A DNA stretch of 64,000 nucleotides, taken from positions 2,356,001 to 2,420,000 of the forward strand of contig NZ_CP019607.1 of NCBI RefSeq assembly GCF_001998865.1, given 5' to 3'. Below are positions 18,483-26,839 of this stretch, piece after piece. The DNA comes from Tessaracoccus flavescens. GTDB taxonomy: Bacteria; Actinomycetota; Actinomycetes; Propionibacteriales; Propionibacteriaceae. The first letter of the stretch is position 1; every line of letters starts with the position of its first letter. Position numbers and translations under genes: made by a program. The notes beneath the pieces are model-generated. The model ran no database searches and was not told where the DNA came from. It saw only the letters and a list, made by a program, of their open reading frames with translations.

Positions 18483-19268
18483 TCACGCCGCGGAGAGGTC
18501 TGCCTGCGGCCAGCCTGCGGTGTAGCGGGTGGTCCCGGTGCGACGCTCGAGCCGGGCCGTCACGCCGTGGTTGGTGAGCCAGGCGGGTGCCAGTTCGCCC
18601 TTCGTCTGGGACGCGGCGGCCCACGCGCGCGCCTCCAGCGCGGTCGGTGCCGCGACGGTCACCTGGGTCCAGATCGGATGGGGCTGGTCGGCGCGCAGGT
18701 CGTCCTCAGCCTTGGAGACCGCGGCGAACCTCGTCGAGACGACCTGCAGCGTCCGTCCTCCAGGGGCGGTGACCGGGATCTCCCAGCCGCCCTCGGGGCT
18801 GTCACCGGCCACGGCGACGGCGTCGCCGATGCGGACCAGGAAGCCGCCGCCCGAGTCCGCGTGGAGCCGGCGCGCCAGCAGATCAGCGGCGTGCGAGGGG
18901 GCCGTCTCGGACAGGTCGAGGATCGTGCCTCGAGGCAGCTTCACGGTCCCGTCACCGAGCTCGATGCCCCTCCAGACGCCGTCGCTCGGGCTGACGAGGC
19001 CCTCGGTCAGGTCGGCCGCCCACAGCGCGGCACCGAGGTAGTCGAGCAGGAGGGCGCTCGCCGGAGCGGTGACCTCGGCGAAGGAGGCGAGCCGGGAGAG
19101 GCGCGACACCTCTGAGCGTCGGTCGTCGAAGGAGATGACGGCCGCGAGTCGACTCAGTTCCTCGAGCGCCTCGTCGACCGCTGCAAGCAGGTCCTGCGGC
19201 CGGGTCGTGATGATCTGGCACTGCATCCCGAGTGCGGTGAACGTCGCCTCGTGCGGGTAGCTCGTCAT
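18483..19268 (-). CDS. ApbE-like protein (FAD:protein FMN transferase family), divergent
   Basis: A 261-residue protein with the ApbE outline: FTALGMQCQIITT at the start, an SFDDRRSEVSRLSRL segment like the FxxxxxxSExSRLN motif, and GGGFLVRIGDAVAVAG near the middle. The usual glycine-rich DLGGxAKG motif is replaced by DLSETAPSHAADLL, so flavin transferase activity is doubtful. It converges on the nitrite reductase gene 64 bases away, and GCAGGAG precedes the ATG. It may have kept flavin or metal binding, or be a relic of the NosX-type ApbE proteins seen in denitrification clusters. Confidence 0.65.
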   Translation of the reverse strand: MTSYPHEATFTALGMQCQIITTRPQDLLAAVDEALEELSRLAAVISFDDRRSEVSRLSRLASFAEVTAPASALLLDYLGAALWAADLTEGLVSPSDGVWRGIELGDGTVKLPRGTILDLSETAPSHAADLLARRLHADSGGGFLVRIGDAVAVAGDSPEGGWEIPVTAPGGRTLQVVSTRFAAVSKAEDDLRADQPHPIWTQVTVAAPTALEARAWAAASQTKGELAPAWLTNHGVTARLERRTGTTRYTAGWPQADLSAA

Positions 19269-19460
19269 TTCTGGTCTCCTGCTCCTGGTGCGCCGTTGAA
19301 GTCGATGTGTTCAGACAACAGGCGCAACCTGTGCGCAAGCTGTGCATGTAGTGAGCGCCTCGTGTGAGTCGCGCTGCCGTGACGAGCGCATTCCGGGGCC
19401 AGTTCGCGTGTGAGCGAGTCGCCGTTAGGATCGGACGGTCCGCTCATGAAGGGAAACGTC

Positions 19461-20840
19461 GTGTCCGAAGCCGGCCTTGAAGCCGCTCGCCAGAAGATGA
19501 CCGACGCTGGGGTCTCCGCCCCGGCGATCGAGGTCTTCTCGCGCTTCTACGAAATGCTGGAGTCCGGGGAGACCGGGGTGATCCGAGAGGACACCATCGA
19601 GCCCCTGCTCGACCCTCCGATGCTCACCGACGTCGACATCACCGACCTCGAGGCCCGTGATGCGATCGGCAAGACGGTCATCATCAAGCTCAACGGCGGC
19701 CTCGGAACCTCGATGGGCCTCGACAAGGCCAAGACGCTGTTGAAGGTGCGCGACGGGCAGAACTTCCTCGACCTGATCGTGCGCCAGGTGCTCGCGGCAC
19801 GCGAGCGCTACGACGCCCGCCTTCCGCTGCTGCTGATGAACTCGTTCCGAACCGAGGACGACACGCTGTCCTACCTTGCGAAGTACCCGGAGCTCCGGGT
19901 CGAGGGCCTTCCCCTCAGCTTCATGCAGAACCAGGAGCCCAAGCTCCGCGCCGACGACCTCACTCCGGTCGAGTGGCCCGACGACCCGACGCTGGAATGG
20001 TGTCCCCCCGGTCACGGCGACCTCTATCCGGCGCTCGAGGGCTCGGGTGTGCTCGACCAACTGCTGGAGCAGGGCTTCCGCTACGCCTGCGTCTCCAACG
20101 GAGACAACCTCGGCGCGGCGCCGAACGCGACGATCGCCGGCTGGTTCGCCAAGTCCGGCGCCCCGTACGCCGCCGAGCTCTGCCGCCGCACCGTCAACGA
20201 CAAGAAGGGCGGACACCTCGCGATCCGCAAGGCCGACGGCCAGCTGATCCTGCGTGACACCGCCCAGACGGCACCGGAGGAGATGGACTTCTTCACCGAC
20301 GAACACCGCCACCCGTTCTTCCACACCAACAACCTGTGGTTCGACCTCGTGGCGCTGCGCAAGGCCCTGACCGAGCGCAACTCGGTGCTCGGCCTGCCGC
20401 TGATCCGCAACGAGAAGACCGTCGACCCGGCCGACTCCGGATCGACCGAGGTCGTCCAGATCGAGTCCGCCATGGGCGCTGCGATCGAGGTGTTCGAGGG
20501 CGCCACCGCGATCTGCGTCGGCCGCGACCGCTTCCTCCCGGTGAAGACGACCAACGAGCTGCTGCTGCTGCGCTCCGACGTCTACTCCCTGACCGGTGAG
20601 GGCAAGCTCGTCGCCACGACGGAGAACTCACCCGAGATCAGCCTCGACCCCAAGTTCTACAAGCTGGTCGACGAGTTCAGCAGGCGCATCCCGTCGGCCC
20701 CCTCGCTCCGGAAGGCGAACTCCCTGAAGGTGAAGGGCGACTGGACCTTCGAACCGGGCGTCGTCGTGTTCGGCGATGTCGAGCTGACCGATGAGGACAC
20801 ACCTGCCACGATTCCCGCCGGCACCCACCTTGGCGACTGA
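19461..20840 (+). CDS. UTP-glucose-1-phosphate uridylyltransferase, eukaryotic-like UGP family
   Basis: A 459-residue sugar nucleotidyltransferase. The uridine-binding motif LNGGLGTSMG is followed by PLLLMNSFRTEDDT, the SNGDNLGAAPN active-site segment, and KTTNELLLLRSDVY; the C-terminal left-handed helix is seen in KVKGDWTFEPGVVVFGDVEL. This is the UGP/UAP type, not the short GalU type. I preferred GTG 19461, preceded by AAGGGA, to the ATG at 19446, which has no good ribosome site. It supplies UDP-glucose for glycans and trehalose-type pathways. Confidence 0.85.
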   Translation: MSEAGLEAARQKMTDAGVSAPAIEVFSRFYEMLESGETGVIREDTIEPLLDPPMLTDVDITDLEARDAIGKTVIIKLNGGLGTSMGLDKAKTLLKVRDGQNFLDLIVRQVLAARERYDARLPLLLMNSFRTEDDTLSYLAKYPELRVEGLPLSFMQNQEPKLRADDLTPVEWPDDPTLEWCPPGHGDLYPALEGSGVLDQLLEQGFRYACVSNGDNLGAAPNATIAGWFAKSGAPYAAELCRRTVNDKKGGHLAIRKADGQLILRDTAQTAPEEMDFFTDEHRHPFFHTNNLWFDLVALRKALTERNSVLGLPLIRNEKTVDPADSGSTEVVQIESAMGAAIEVFEGATAICVGRDRFLPVKTTNELLLLRSDVYSLTGEGKLVATTENSPEISLDPKFYKLVDEFSRRIPSAPSLRKANSLKVKGDWTFEPGVVVFGDVELTDEDTPATIPAGTHLGD

Positions 20841-21177
20841 CGGGGCTCTCGCCTCGGCCATCGGCCTCGCACTGACCGGTCAGCGGCTGCCGCTGGACGA
20901 CCCGGCCCGGCTGGGCGCCCAGCTCGAGGCGCTCGGCTTCCCTCCGCGGCGTCTCCGCGAACTGCGTGCCGCACGGCAGGCCGAGCGGGCCGCATGGCCG
21001 TTCGCGGTCGCCTTGGAGGAGCGCCGTGGGCTCGGCTTCGCCCGTTTCGACGCTGCGCTGGCCGAGGCGCGACGCGAACTGGGCCTCGATGGCCTGCACC
21101 GTGAGCTCATGGCCGAGCGGGGTCTGAACCGCGACGAGCAGCGCCTCGCCGCCGACCGGCCCCCGCACTGGGGCTGA
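20830..21177 (+). CDS. hypothetical protein, small, coupled to the pyrophosphorylase
   Basis: An arginine/leucine-rich reading frame (LEALGFPPRRLRELRAARQA; EARRELGLDGLHRELMAERG) with strong helical character and the codon bias of the neighbours. I placed the start at TTG 20830, overlapping the upstream gene by 11 bases; an ATG at 20791 deep inside the upstream gene is the alternative. It is followed 14 bases later by a strong terminator, so it shares the pyrophosphorylase transcript. I do not recognise the family. Confidence 0.55.
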   Translation: MATDGALASAIGLALTGQRLPLDDPARLGAQLEALGFPPRRLRELRAARQAERAAWPFAVALEERRGLGFARFDAALAEARRELGLDGLHRELMAERGLNRDEQRLAADRPPHWG

Positions 21178-21190
21178 TCCGCAGACACGA

Positions 21191-21222
21191 AACAGGGCGT
21201 CCCCGATGGGGGACGCCCTGTT
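21191..21222 (+). terminator. strong hairpin terminator
   Basis: A perfect 14-base stem (AACAGGGCGTCCCC with its complement) and a GATG loop, followed by TTCTGCGTTT. It lies 13 bases after the small hypothetical gene and faces the convergent mscL gene. Confidence 0.85.
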
Positions 21223-21321
21223 CTGCGTTTGTGCCGAGGTGTTGTCGAGGCCCCGATCCGCCGCGGTCTCAGTGCCAGGAGGCGGGATGCTTTCGGCGGA
21301 GCCGGGAGCGTCGACGACGCG

Positions 21322-21690
21322 TCACTGGCGGCGCTGTGCGCGCAGCTCGTCGCGGATCTCCGCGAGCAGGTCCTCGGAGGTGGCGAAGGCGGGGACCTCC
21401 TCCTCCTTCTTCTCGAAGCGCTCCTTGGCCTTGTTGTAGGGGAGCACGACGCCGAAGTAGACCACGGCGGCCATGATGACGAACGCGACCAGAGCGGTCA
21501 GGAAGGCGCCGACGCTCACGCCACCCGGCTTGAACGCCGAGAAGTCGGGGGTGCCACCGAGCTTGCCGAGGATGTCCATGAACATCGTGGTGAAGGCGGT
21601 CACGACGGTCGCGAAGGCGCCGCCGATGACGAAAGCGACGGCAAGCTCGACGAGGTTGCCGCGCATCAGGAACTCTTTGAAGCCCTTCAT
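21322..21690 (-). CDS. mscL: large-conductance mechanosensitive channel
   Basis: A 122-residue membrane channel opened by turgor stress. The first helix MRGNLVELAVAFVIGGAFAT and the second helix (SVGAFLTALVAFVIMAAVVYF) match MscL, with the usual N-terminal MKGFKEFL and a charged C-terminal tail KAKERFEKKEEE. It opens the conserved actinobacterial block that continues with SAF, FmdB and 5-FTHF ligase genes on the same strand. Confidence 0.95.
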   Translation of the reverse strand: MKGFKEFLMRGNLVELAVAFVIGGAFATVVTAFTTMFMDILGKLGGTPDFSAFKPGGVSVGAFLTALVAFVIMAAVVYFGVVLPYNKAKERFEKKEEEVPAFATSEDLLAEIRDELRAQRRQ

Positions 21691-21957
21691 AGGAATTCTG
21701 ACTTTCTGTGTGCCCCTGAGAGGGGTGCTTCCCGGCGCTGCAGGTGGCGCAACTCCGGGTGGGGTTGTTGTGACAACCCGGAAGAGTATAAGCACCGGAC
21801 TTCGCGTTTCCCGGATTCCGCGGACATCGCCCCGGCCCGACGCATCCGAGGAGAGGTCGACCCACGAGGTTCCTGCCGGCCGGACCGACGACATGACGGT
21901 TCCTCCACAGGTGCTCACCGAGCAGCGCGGATGGGGGCCACCAGGTCTTCGGACGGA

Positions 21958-22578
21958 TCACAGGCTGCCGAGCACAACGCTCATCTCTCCGGCCTGGCCG
22001 AGGCTCGCGACCTCGCCCGCCTCCGCTTCGGGCACCTCGACGAGGATCAGTTCGCTCTGCCTGCCGGACGCGAGAGCCACCTGCGAGCCAGCCTGCTGCG
22101 CCTCCGGAAGGGCGACGACCCGCGCACCCGAGGCAACCACGATCAGGCCCTCCGGCCCGGGGGCGACGAGCGAGACCGTGTCGCCCGGCCTGAGCATGGC
22201 CCGCAGGCCTTCGTCGGCGACGAGGATGGGGACCACCGCGGAGCCTTCGGCCGTCGAGTGGTCGCCGCCGAGCAGGCCGGGCTGGAGGATGGTCCCGGCG
22301 CTGAGTGGCACCGCCGTCGTGCGACCCTCGAAGTCGGAGGGGGAGAGGACCGCGTCCGCGGGGACAGTGCCCGGGGGCAGTTGGCCGACGGTGAGGTCGG
22401 CCGAGGTGAGGGTGTGGCCCGCGGGCAGGTCGGAGGCCGTGACGACCACGGCTGTGGTGGGGGTTGGGGTGCGCAGCGCCGTCGCGAGCAGGAGCACTGC
22501 GCCAGCGGCGAGGATTGCGCCGACCGCCCGGCGGTGCCAGGAGACGAACGACGCGATGGAGGTGAGTAGGCGTCTCAT
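21958..22578 (-). CDS. SAF-domain protein (CpaB/FlgA-like), membrane-anchored
   Basis: About 206 residues: a short basic N-terminus, one membrane segment (AVGAILAAGAVLLLATALRT), then a SAF domain (VVVTASDLPAGHTLTSADL, PLSAGTILQPGLL) and a second periplasmic-type beta domain with MLRPGDTVSLVAPG. SAF domains occur in Flp pilus proteins CpaB and in FlgA, but no pilus genes are near. In actinobacteria this gene typically lies between mscL and fmdB, as here. An in-frame GTG at 22584 is an alternative start. Function is unknown. Confidence 0.75.
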   Translation of the reverse strand: MRRLLTSIASFVSWHRRAVGAILAAGAVLLLATALRTPTPTTAVVVTASDLPAGHTLTSADLTVGQLPPGTVPADAVLSPSDFEGRTTAVPLSAGTILQPGLLGGDHSTAEGSAVVPILVADEGLRAMLRPGDTVSLVAPGPEGLIVVASGARVVALPEAQQAGSQVALASGRQSELILVEVPEAEAGEVASLGQAGEMSVVLGSL

Positions 22579-22637
22579 GCCCACTTGCTCAGGCGCCCGG
22601 GGCCCCCGTTTTCACCTGTCCACAGGTTTTCTGCCGA

Positions 22638-22937
22638 TTAGGCGGACTTCTTCTCCGGAGCAGGTGACGGCTTCGACTCGGCAGGTTTGGCCTCGGCTGG
22701 CTTGGACTCGGCGGCCTTCTCGGAGGACTTTGCGCCGGCGGGCGACGTCGAGCTCTTCGAACCGCGCGAGTCGGTGCGGTAGAAGCCCGACCCCTTGAAC
22801 ACGACGCCGACCGCGCTGAAGACCTTGCGCAGTTCGCCCTGGCATTCGGGGCACACGGTCAGCGAGGGATCGCTGAACTTCTGGACGGCTTCGAGTTCGT
22901 TGCCGCATTCGGTGCAGCGGTACTGGTACGTGGGCAT
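22638..22937 (-). CDS. FmdB-family zinc ribbon protein
   Basis: A 99-residue protein. A zinc ribbon fills the first 40 residues (YRCTECGNELEAVQKF and TVCPECQGELRKVFSAVG), followed by the family motif VVFKGSGFYRTD and a low-complexity Ser/Ala/Lys/Pro tail with repeats of KPAEAKPAESKP. Regulatory or chaperone-like roles are proposed for the family, without proof here. Confidence 0.9.
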   Translation of the reverse strand: MPTYQYRCTECGNELEAVQKFSDPSLTVCPECQGELRKVFSAVGVVFKGSGFYRTDSRGSKSSTSPAGAKSSEKAAESKPAEAKPAESKPSPAPEKKSA

Positions 22938-22982
22938 GCAGCAGGATCCTCGGCTGGGGGTGGACTACCCGCCCATGATAGG

Positions 22983-23564
22983 TCAGCCAGCAAAGCCGGA
23001 CGAACCCTGCTCGGTGATGCGAGCGTCCACCGCGACGTCGTGCGCGAGGTGCGGCACCGTGTCGAAGACCTCGGCGGCGCGGGAAAGGGCGATCAGGGGC
23101 GCATCCGACCTGCGCCGGGCGAGCGCCCGGTCGTACCAGCCGCCGCCCGTTCCGAGCCTGCTCCCGTCGCGTCCGACCGCGAGGCAGGGGACCAGGATCA
23201 CGTCGGCCGCGGCCAGCGAAGCCGGGCCGAGGCGCGGGGTCGTCGGCTCCGGGATGTCGCCCCACGACGGTGTCGTCTCCTCCCACGTGCTGAACCGGGC
23301 CCAGTCCGGCTCGCGCCTGAGCACTGGCAGCAGGATCTTCCAGCCGCGGGCATGGAGCGCGTCGATCAGGCGACGCGTGCCCGGTTCGCCTGTGCGCGAG
23401 ACGTACAGGGCCAGCATCGTGGGGGTGCAGGTGCCGAGCCAGTCGAGGACCGCGTCGTCGCGGGCCGTGTCCTCCGCCTCCCAGGTCTGCGGGGAGACGG
23501 CCGCGCGGGCAAGCAACACGCTGGCGCGCAGCGAGTCCTTCCGCTGGTCTCGAGGCATTGCCAT
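22983..23564 (-). CDS. 5-formyltetrahydrofolate cyclo-ligase
   Basis: A 193-residue enzyme that converts 5-formyl- to 5,10-methenyl-tetrahydrofolate using ATP. It starts with a basic RDQRKDSLRASVLLARAAV segment; the substrate loop appears as RRLIDALHARGWKILLPVL, and the phosphate-binding motif is GSRLGTGGGWYDRAL. The start at ATG 23564 lies 12 bases from the divergent glp gene, so the two share a promoter region. Confidence 0.9.
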   Translation of the reverse strand: MAMPRDQRKDSLRASVLLARAAVSPQTWEAEDTARDDAVLDWLGTCTPTMLALYVSRTGEPGTRRLIDALHARGWKILLPVLRREPDWARFSTWEETTPSWGDIPEPTTPRLGPASLAAADVILVPCLAVGRDGSRLGTGGGWYDRALARRRSDAPLIALSRAAEVFDTVPHLAHDVAVDARITEQGSSGFAG

Positions 23565-23576
23565 ATCGTAGGCCCC

Positions 23577-24863
23577 ATGGCCTGGTTTGCCCGCAATAAG
23601 CAAGAGCCCGTCGTCGAGGAACCGGTCGAGGAGCCCCGCCTGCCGGAGGCGCCCGCGCTCGACGCGGCCGGTCTGCGCAGCGTGGCCGACCACACCAGCT
23701 ACCTGCTGAGCCTCGTCGAACCGCTGCGTCCCTTCGGCATGTCGCTGCTCGACGCCTGGGACCAGGTGGTGTGCGAGGACATCGACTCGATGATCAACGT
23801 CCCACCCAACAGCACCGCGAAGGTGGAGGGCTACGCCGTGCGCGCCGCCGACCTCCTCGACGAGGACGGACACCTCGCAGAGCCGCTCGAGGTGGTCGAG
23901 GCGGACGTCGAGCGGCTTCCCTCGGGTGCGGCAGTCGTCGTGGCGCCGGGTGACGTGCTGCCCCGCGGAGCCAACGCGGTGCTTCCTGCCACCTTCGGCT
24001 CGCTTGCCGACGGGCGGATCCGGCTGATCGAGAAGGTCGCGGCCGGCGAGTACGTCCGCGCCGCGGGCGAACACCTCAAGGTCGGCACCCGGCTGCTCAG
24101 CGAGGGCGAGATCCTGGACGACCGCAGCATCGGGCTGCTCGCCGGCTCCGGCCTCGACAAGGTTATGGTCCGACCCCGCCCGCGTGTGGTGGTGGTCAGC
24201 TCCGGAGACAACCTCGTGGATCCGGGGATGGGCGTCGAGCACGGTCAGGCGACCGACGCCAACTCGTTCATGATCGCCGCCGCGGCGAAGGCCGCGGGCG
24301 CGACCGTGTTCCGCGTCGCCGTCCACTCCAACGACCGCGCCGAGATCCTGCAGACCATCACCGACCAGTTGATCCGCGCCGACCTGGTCATCTCGACCTC
24401 GGGCGGCAAGCGCGAGGACTACGAGACGGTCGCGGACGTGATGCAGGAGATCGGGCTGGTCGACACGGTCAACGTGGCGATGTCGCCCGGCCGCACCCAG
24501 ACCTTCGGCCTCGTCGGGGAGGACAGGGTGCCGATGCTGATGCTTCCGGGCAACCCGGTCAGCGCCTACGTGTCGTTCCAGGCCTTCGCCCGACCGCTGA
24601 TCCGTCAGTTGATGGGCGCTCCGACCACGCACCGTGCGGTGCGGGCGATCGCGTCCCACTCGATGCGCTCGATGATCGGACAGCTGCATCTGCTGCGTGG
24701 ACGCGTCACCTCCGAGGGCAGCGTCCGCCAGGTCGAGGCGGTCTCCATGCCGCACGCGCTCGGCGAACTCGCCGAGTCCAACGCGCTGATCGTCCTCGAC
24801 GAGCGGGTCGAACAGGTCAGGGCAGGCGAGGCCGTGAAGGTGTGGCTGCTCGACGAGGACTGA
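23577..24863 (+). CDS. gephyrin-like protein Glp / MoeA family
   Basis: A 428-residue MoeA-fold protein with a 25-residue acidic N-terminal extension (QEPVVEEPVEEPRLPE). The domains are seen as STAKVEGYAVRAADLL, VVVAPGDVLPRGANAVLPAT, the MPT-binding Rossmann-like domain (VVVVSSGDNLVDPG, VISTSGGKREDYE) and MLPGNPVSAYVSFQAFARPL. In classical MoeA the loop after VISTSGG reads VSVGDYD; here it is KREDYE. Together with the neighbour at 24950 (GlpR/SepX), this matches the gephyrin-like divisome protein Glp of corynebacteria and mycobacteria rather than a dedicated molybdenum cofactor enzyme. A molybdopterin role cannot be excluded. Confidence 0.8.
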   Translation: MAWFARNKQEPVVEEPVEEPRLPEAPALDAAGLRSVADHTSYLLSLVEPLRPFGMSLLDAWDQVVCEDIDSMINVPPNSTAKVEGYAVRAADLLDEDGHLAEPLEVVEADVERLPSGAAVVVAPGDVLPRGANAVLPATFGSLADGRIRLIEKVAAGEYVRAAGEHLKVGTRLLSEGEILDDRSIGLLAGSGLDKVMVRPRPRVVVVSSGDNLVDPGMGVEHGQATDANSFMIAAAAKAAGATVFRVAVHSNDRAEILQTITDQLIRADLVISTSGGKREDYETVADVMQEIGLVDTVNVAMSPGRTQTFGLVGEDRVPMLMLPGNPVSAYVSFQAFARPLIRQLMGAPTTHRAVRAIASHSMRSMIGQLHLLRGRVTSEGSVRQVEAVSMPHALGELAESNALIVLDERVEQVRAGEAVKVWLLDED

Positions 24864-24949
24864 GCGCCAGGGCACCGGGTCCCGGATGAACCGGCGACGC
24901 GCCCGGAGCGTCGCGAGCAAATTACACCGATGTTGTTTACGGTGGTCGC

Positions 24950-25720
24950 ATGCTCGCCGGAATCCTCATCTCCATCGTTGTCGTCGCCGGTCTTGCGTTC
25001 GCCCTTCCGTGGGTGACGTCCCAGCGCACCTCCGATGTCGAGCTTGAGGGTGATCCGACCGAGCGGTTCTCCAACTCGGTGCGCATCCTGCGCCGTGACG
25101 TCGTCGACTACCAGGACGAGGACACCTCCGTCGTGTCGACACCGTGCACCCGACGCGCGGAACTCCACGAGTTGAGGATGATCGCGCGCCAGGCGGCCCG
25201 CCGCCGCATGGTCATCGTCTGCACCCTGCTCGTCGCCCTCGTCACCCTCACCGTGCTCGGCGCGCTCTCGATCGTGCCCTGGTGGAGCCTCGCGATCCCC
25301 GGCGGAATGCTGGTCGCCTTCCTCGCCGTCGCCCGGTTCTCCGTCGTCTCGATGCACCGCAGCCTCGACGCGCGGGCCGCGGCCGTCGCCGTCGGCTTCG
25401 GCGATGAGGAGGACACCGAGACGATCGACCTCACCGACTTCGAGGGCACCGAGAGCATCGAGATCTCGGTCGACCTGTCGATGCCGACCACGACGGGGGC
25501 GCTGTGGGAGCCGATCCCGGTCACGCCGGCGACCTACGTCTCGCGGCCGCTGCTCCCGCGGACCGTCCGCACCATCGACCTCTCGGCCCCGGTCGCTGCC
25601 TCCGCGCCGGTCGTCCCGACGGCGGACAACCCGGCCGAGGCCGTCCAGGAGAAGGACGCCTCGGACGAGCACACCGCAGACAACATCGCCGAGTTCCGCC
25701 CCCGCGCCATCGGCGAGTAG
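24950..25720 (+). CDS. GlpR/SepX-like cell-division membrane protein
   Basis: A 256-residue protein with an N-terminal membrane helix (residues 1-20), a cytoplasmic segment that includes RRAELHELRMIARQAARRRM, two adjacent helices near residues 86-125, and a long acidic tail (EEDTETIDLTDFEGTESIEI) rich in short conserved patches. The layout and its place after the gephyrin-like gene match the actinobacterial divisome proteins named GlpR in corynebacteria and SepX in Streptomyces. The rimJ-type acetyltransferase gene usually between the two is absent here. I infer that the tail docks Glp. Confidence 0.75.
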   Translation: MLAGILISIVVVAGLAFALPWVTSQRTSDVELEGDPTERFSNSVRILRRDVVDYQDEDTSVVSTPCTRRAELHELRMIARQAARRRMVIVCTLLVALVTLTVLGALSIVPWWSLAIPGGMLVAFLAVARFSVVSMHRSLDARAAAVAVGFGDEEDTETIDLTDFEGTESIEISVDLSMPTTTGALWEPIPVTPATYVSRPLLPRTVRTIDLSAPVAASAPVVPTADNPAEAVQEKDASDEHTADNIAEFRPRAIGE

Positions 25721-25741
25721 GGCGAGTTGGAGCAGATCGCT

Positions 25742-26521
25742 TCACGCTGCTAAGCTTTCCGATGCTGAAAAGCATGGGGCTATGGCGCAGTTGGTAGCGC
25801 GTCTCGTTCGCAATGAGAAGGCCGGGGGTTCGAATCCCCCTAGCTCCACATCACGCACAAGGCTCGAACCCTTGCCAACGGAAACGTTGGTCGAGGTTCG
25901 GGCCTTGTGTTCGTCTGCGGCCCAGGTCAGGGCGTTCGCGTTGACCTGCGGATCGAGGAGCATCTCGAACGGCTGGTTGTGCTCGACGCGCAGCTCGTTG
26001 TCCTCATCGATGAAGACCTTGGTGAAGAACGCCTGGTTGCACAGCCGCCGGTTGGTGTCGTCGCAGCGGGTGTAGATGTCAGCGCAGTTGGCGAGCAGTC
26101 CGAGGGCGTCGTCGAGGTGGGCGCGGGCGTCGGCGTAGTCGCCGTGGTGGGCGTCGATGCGACGGGTCACCTGGTCGAGTTCGGCGACGATGCGGTCCTG
26201 CTCACGCTTGAGCACTGAGAGCGGGATCGCGTCGGCATAGTGCGCCTGCATGAGCCGGTCCTGCTCGCCTTCGAGCCGGTCGCGGTTGGTGGTGAGGCGT
26301 TCCAGTTCCTCGGTTTCAGCGGCCATGAGCCGGTCGAACTCGTGGTGGAGCATCCCCGCGAGCGCGTCCTGCTGGGCGGGCGTGATCTGGACGCGGGTGT
26401 AGTAGTCCTCGACGAGCTTCTCGACATCCTCGATGAGCATCGCCTGGCGTGTGCAATCGGTGCGCTTGGAGAGCCGACCCGAGCACACGAAGTAGCAGTA
26501 GACGTTGCCGTGGCGATTCTT
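25742..26521 (-). pseudogene. large serine recombinase, C-terminal fragment
   Basis: The reading frame covers the recombinase zinc ribbon (GNVYCYFVCSGRLSKRTDC) and the long coiled-coil (EELERLTTNRDRLEGEQDRL; REQDRIVAELDQVTRRIDAH), followed by CNQAFFTKVFIDEDNELRVE. The catalytic N-terminal resolvase domain is gone: upstream of about 26521 the sequence belongs to another gene. The frame runs on through the complement of tRNA-Ala and stops at 25742, as is common for integrases sitting at a tRNA attachment site. It is the clearest sign that an integrated element once occupied this tRNA. Confidence 0.8.
25776..25848 (+). tRNA. tRNA-Ala (anticodon CGC)
   Basis: Cloverleaf with acceptor GGGGCTA / TAGCTCC, D stem GCGC / GCGC, anticodon stem TCTCG / TGAGA with loop TTCGCAA (anticodon CGC), and T arm GGGGG-TTCGAAT-CCCCC. 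The CCA is not encoded. It marks the left edge of the island. Confidence 0.95.
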
Positions 26522-26834
26522 CGCGTTCCGCGAGCCGGTCGTACGCCCGGTCGACGAGGTTCGCGGCCTGACGAAGGTCCTCCGCAGTGGCGAGCGCGTC
26601 CAGCGCCCCGGCCTCGTGGCTCCCGGCGTCGTTGAACGCGTGCGCGGCCTTGCGCTCGTGAACATCAGCGATCTGGTCGAGCGCCTGCCGCAGCGAGCGC
26701 ATGCCCGAGGACAGATCACCGATCACCCCGTACATCTCGGCGGGCTGATCGAAGCCCCGGCTCGCGTGCGCGAGGCCGCGCAAGGCTTCGGACGCCTCGG
26801 CAGCGTCGGCAGTCGAATCGAAGAACGTAGGCAT
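26522..26834 (-). pseudogene. conjugative-element accessory protein, 3' truncated
   Basis: From ATG 26834 the frame reads MPTFFDSTADAAEASEALRG, LAHASRGFDQPAEMYGVIGD and DLRQAANLVDRAYDRLAE. I recall this small helical protein from actinobacterial integrative elements that carry MobF/TraA relaxases; its function is unknown. At about 26521 the sequence switches abruptly to the recombinase fragment on the same strand, so the gene's end is missing. Its start overlaps the broken hydrolase on the other strand. Confidence 0.6.
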
Positions 26835-26839
26835 GGTGA

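Noticed and set aside
23565..24920. Long in-frame extension of the 5-FTHF ligase frame (22983-24920)
   Set aside because: The upstream part is the mirror of the gephyrin-like gene; the ligase's own start at 23564 fits the family length.
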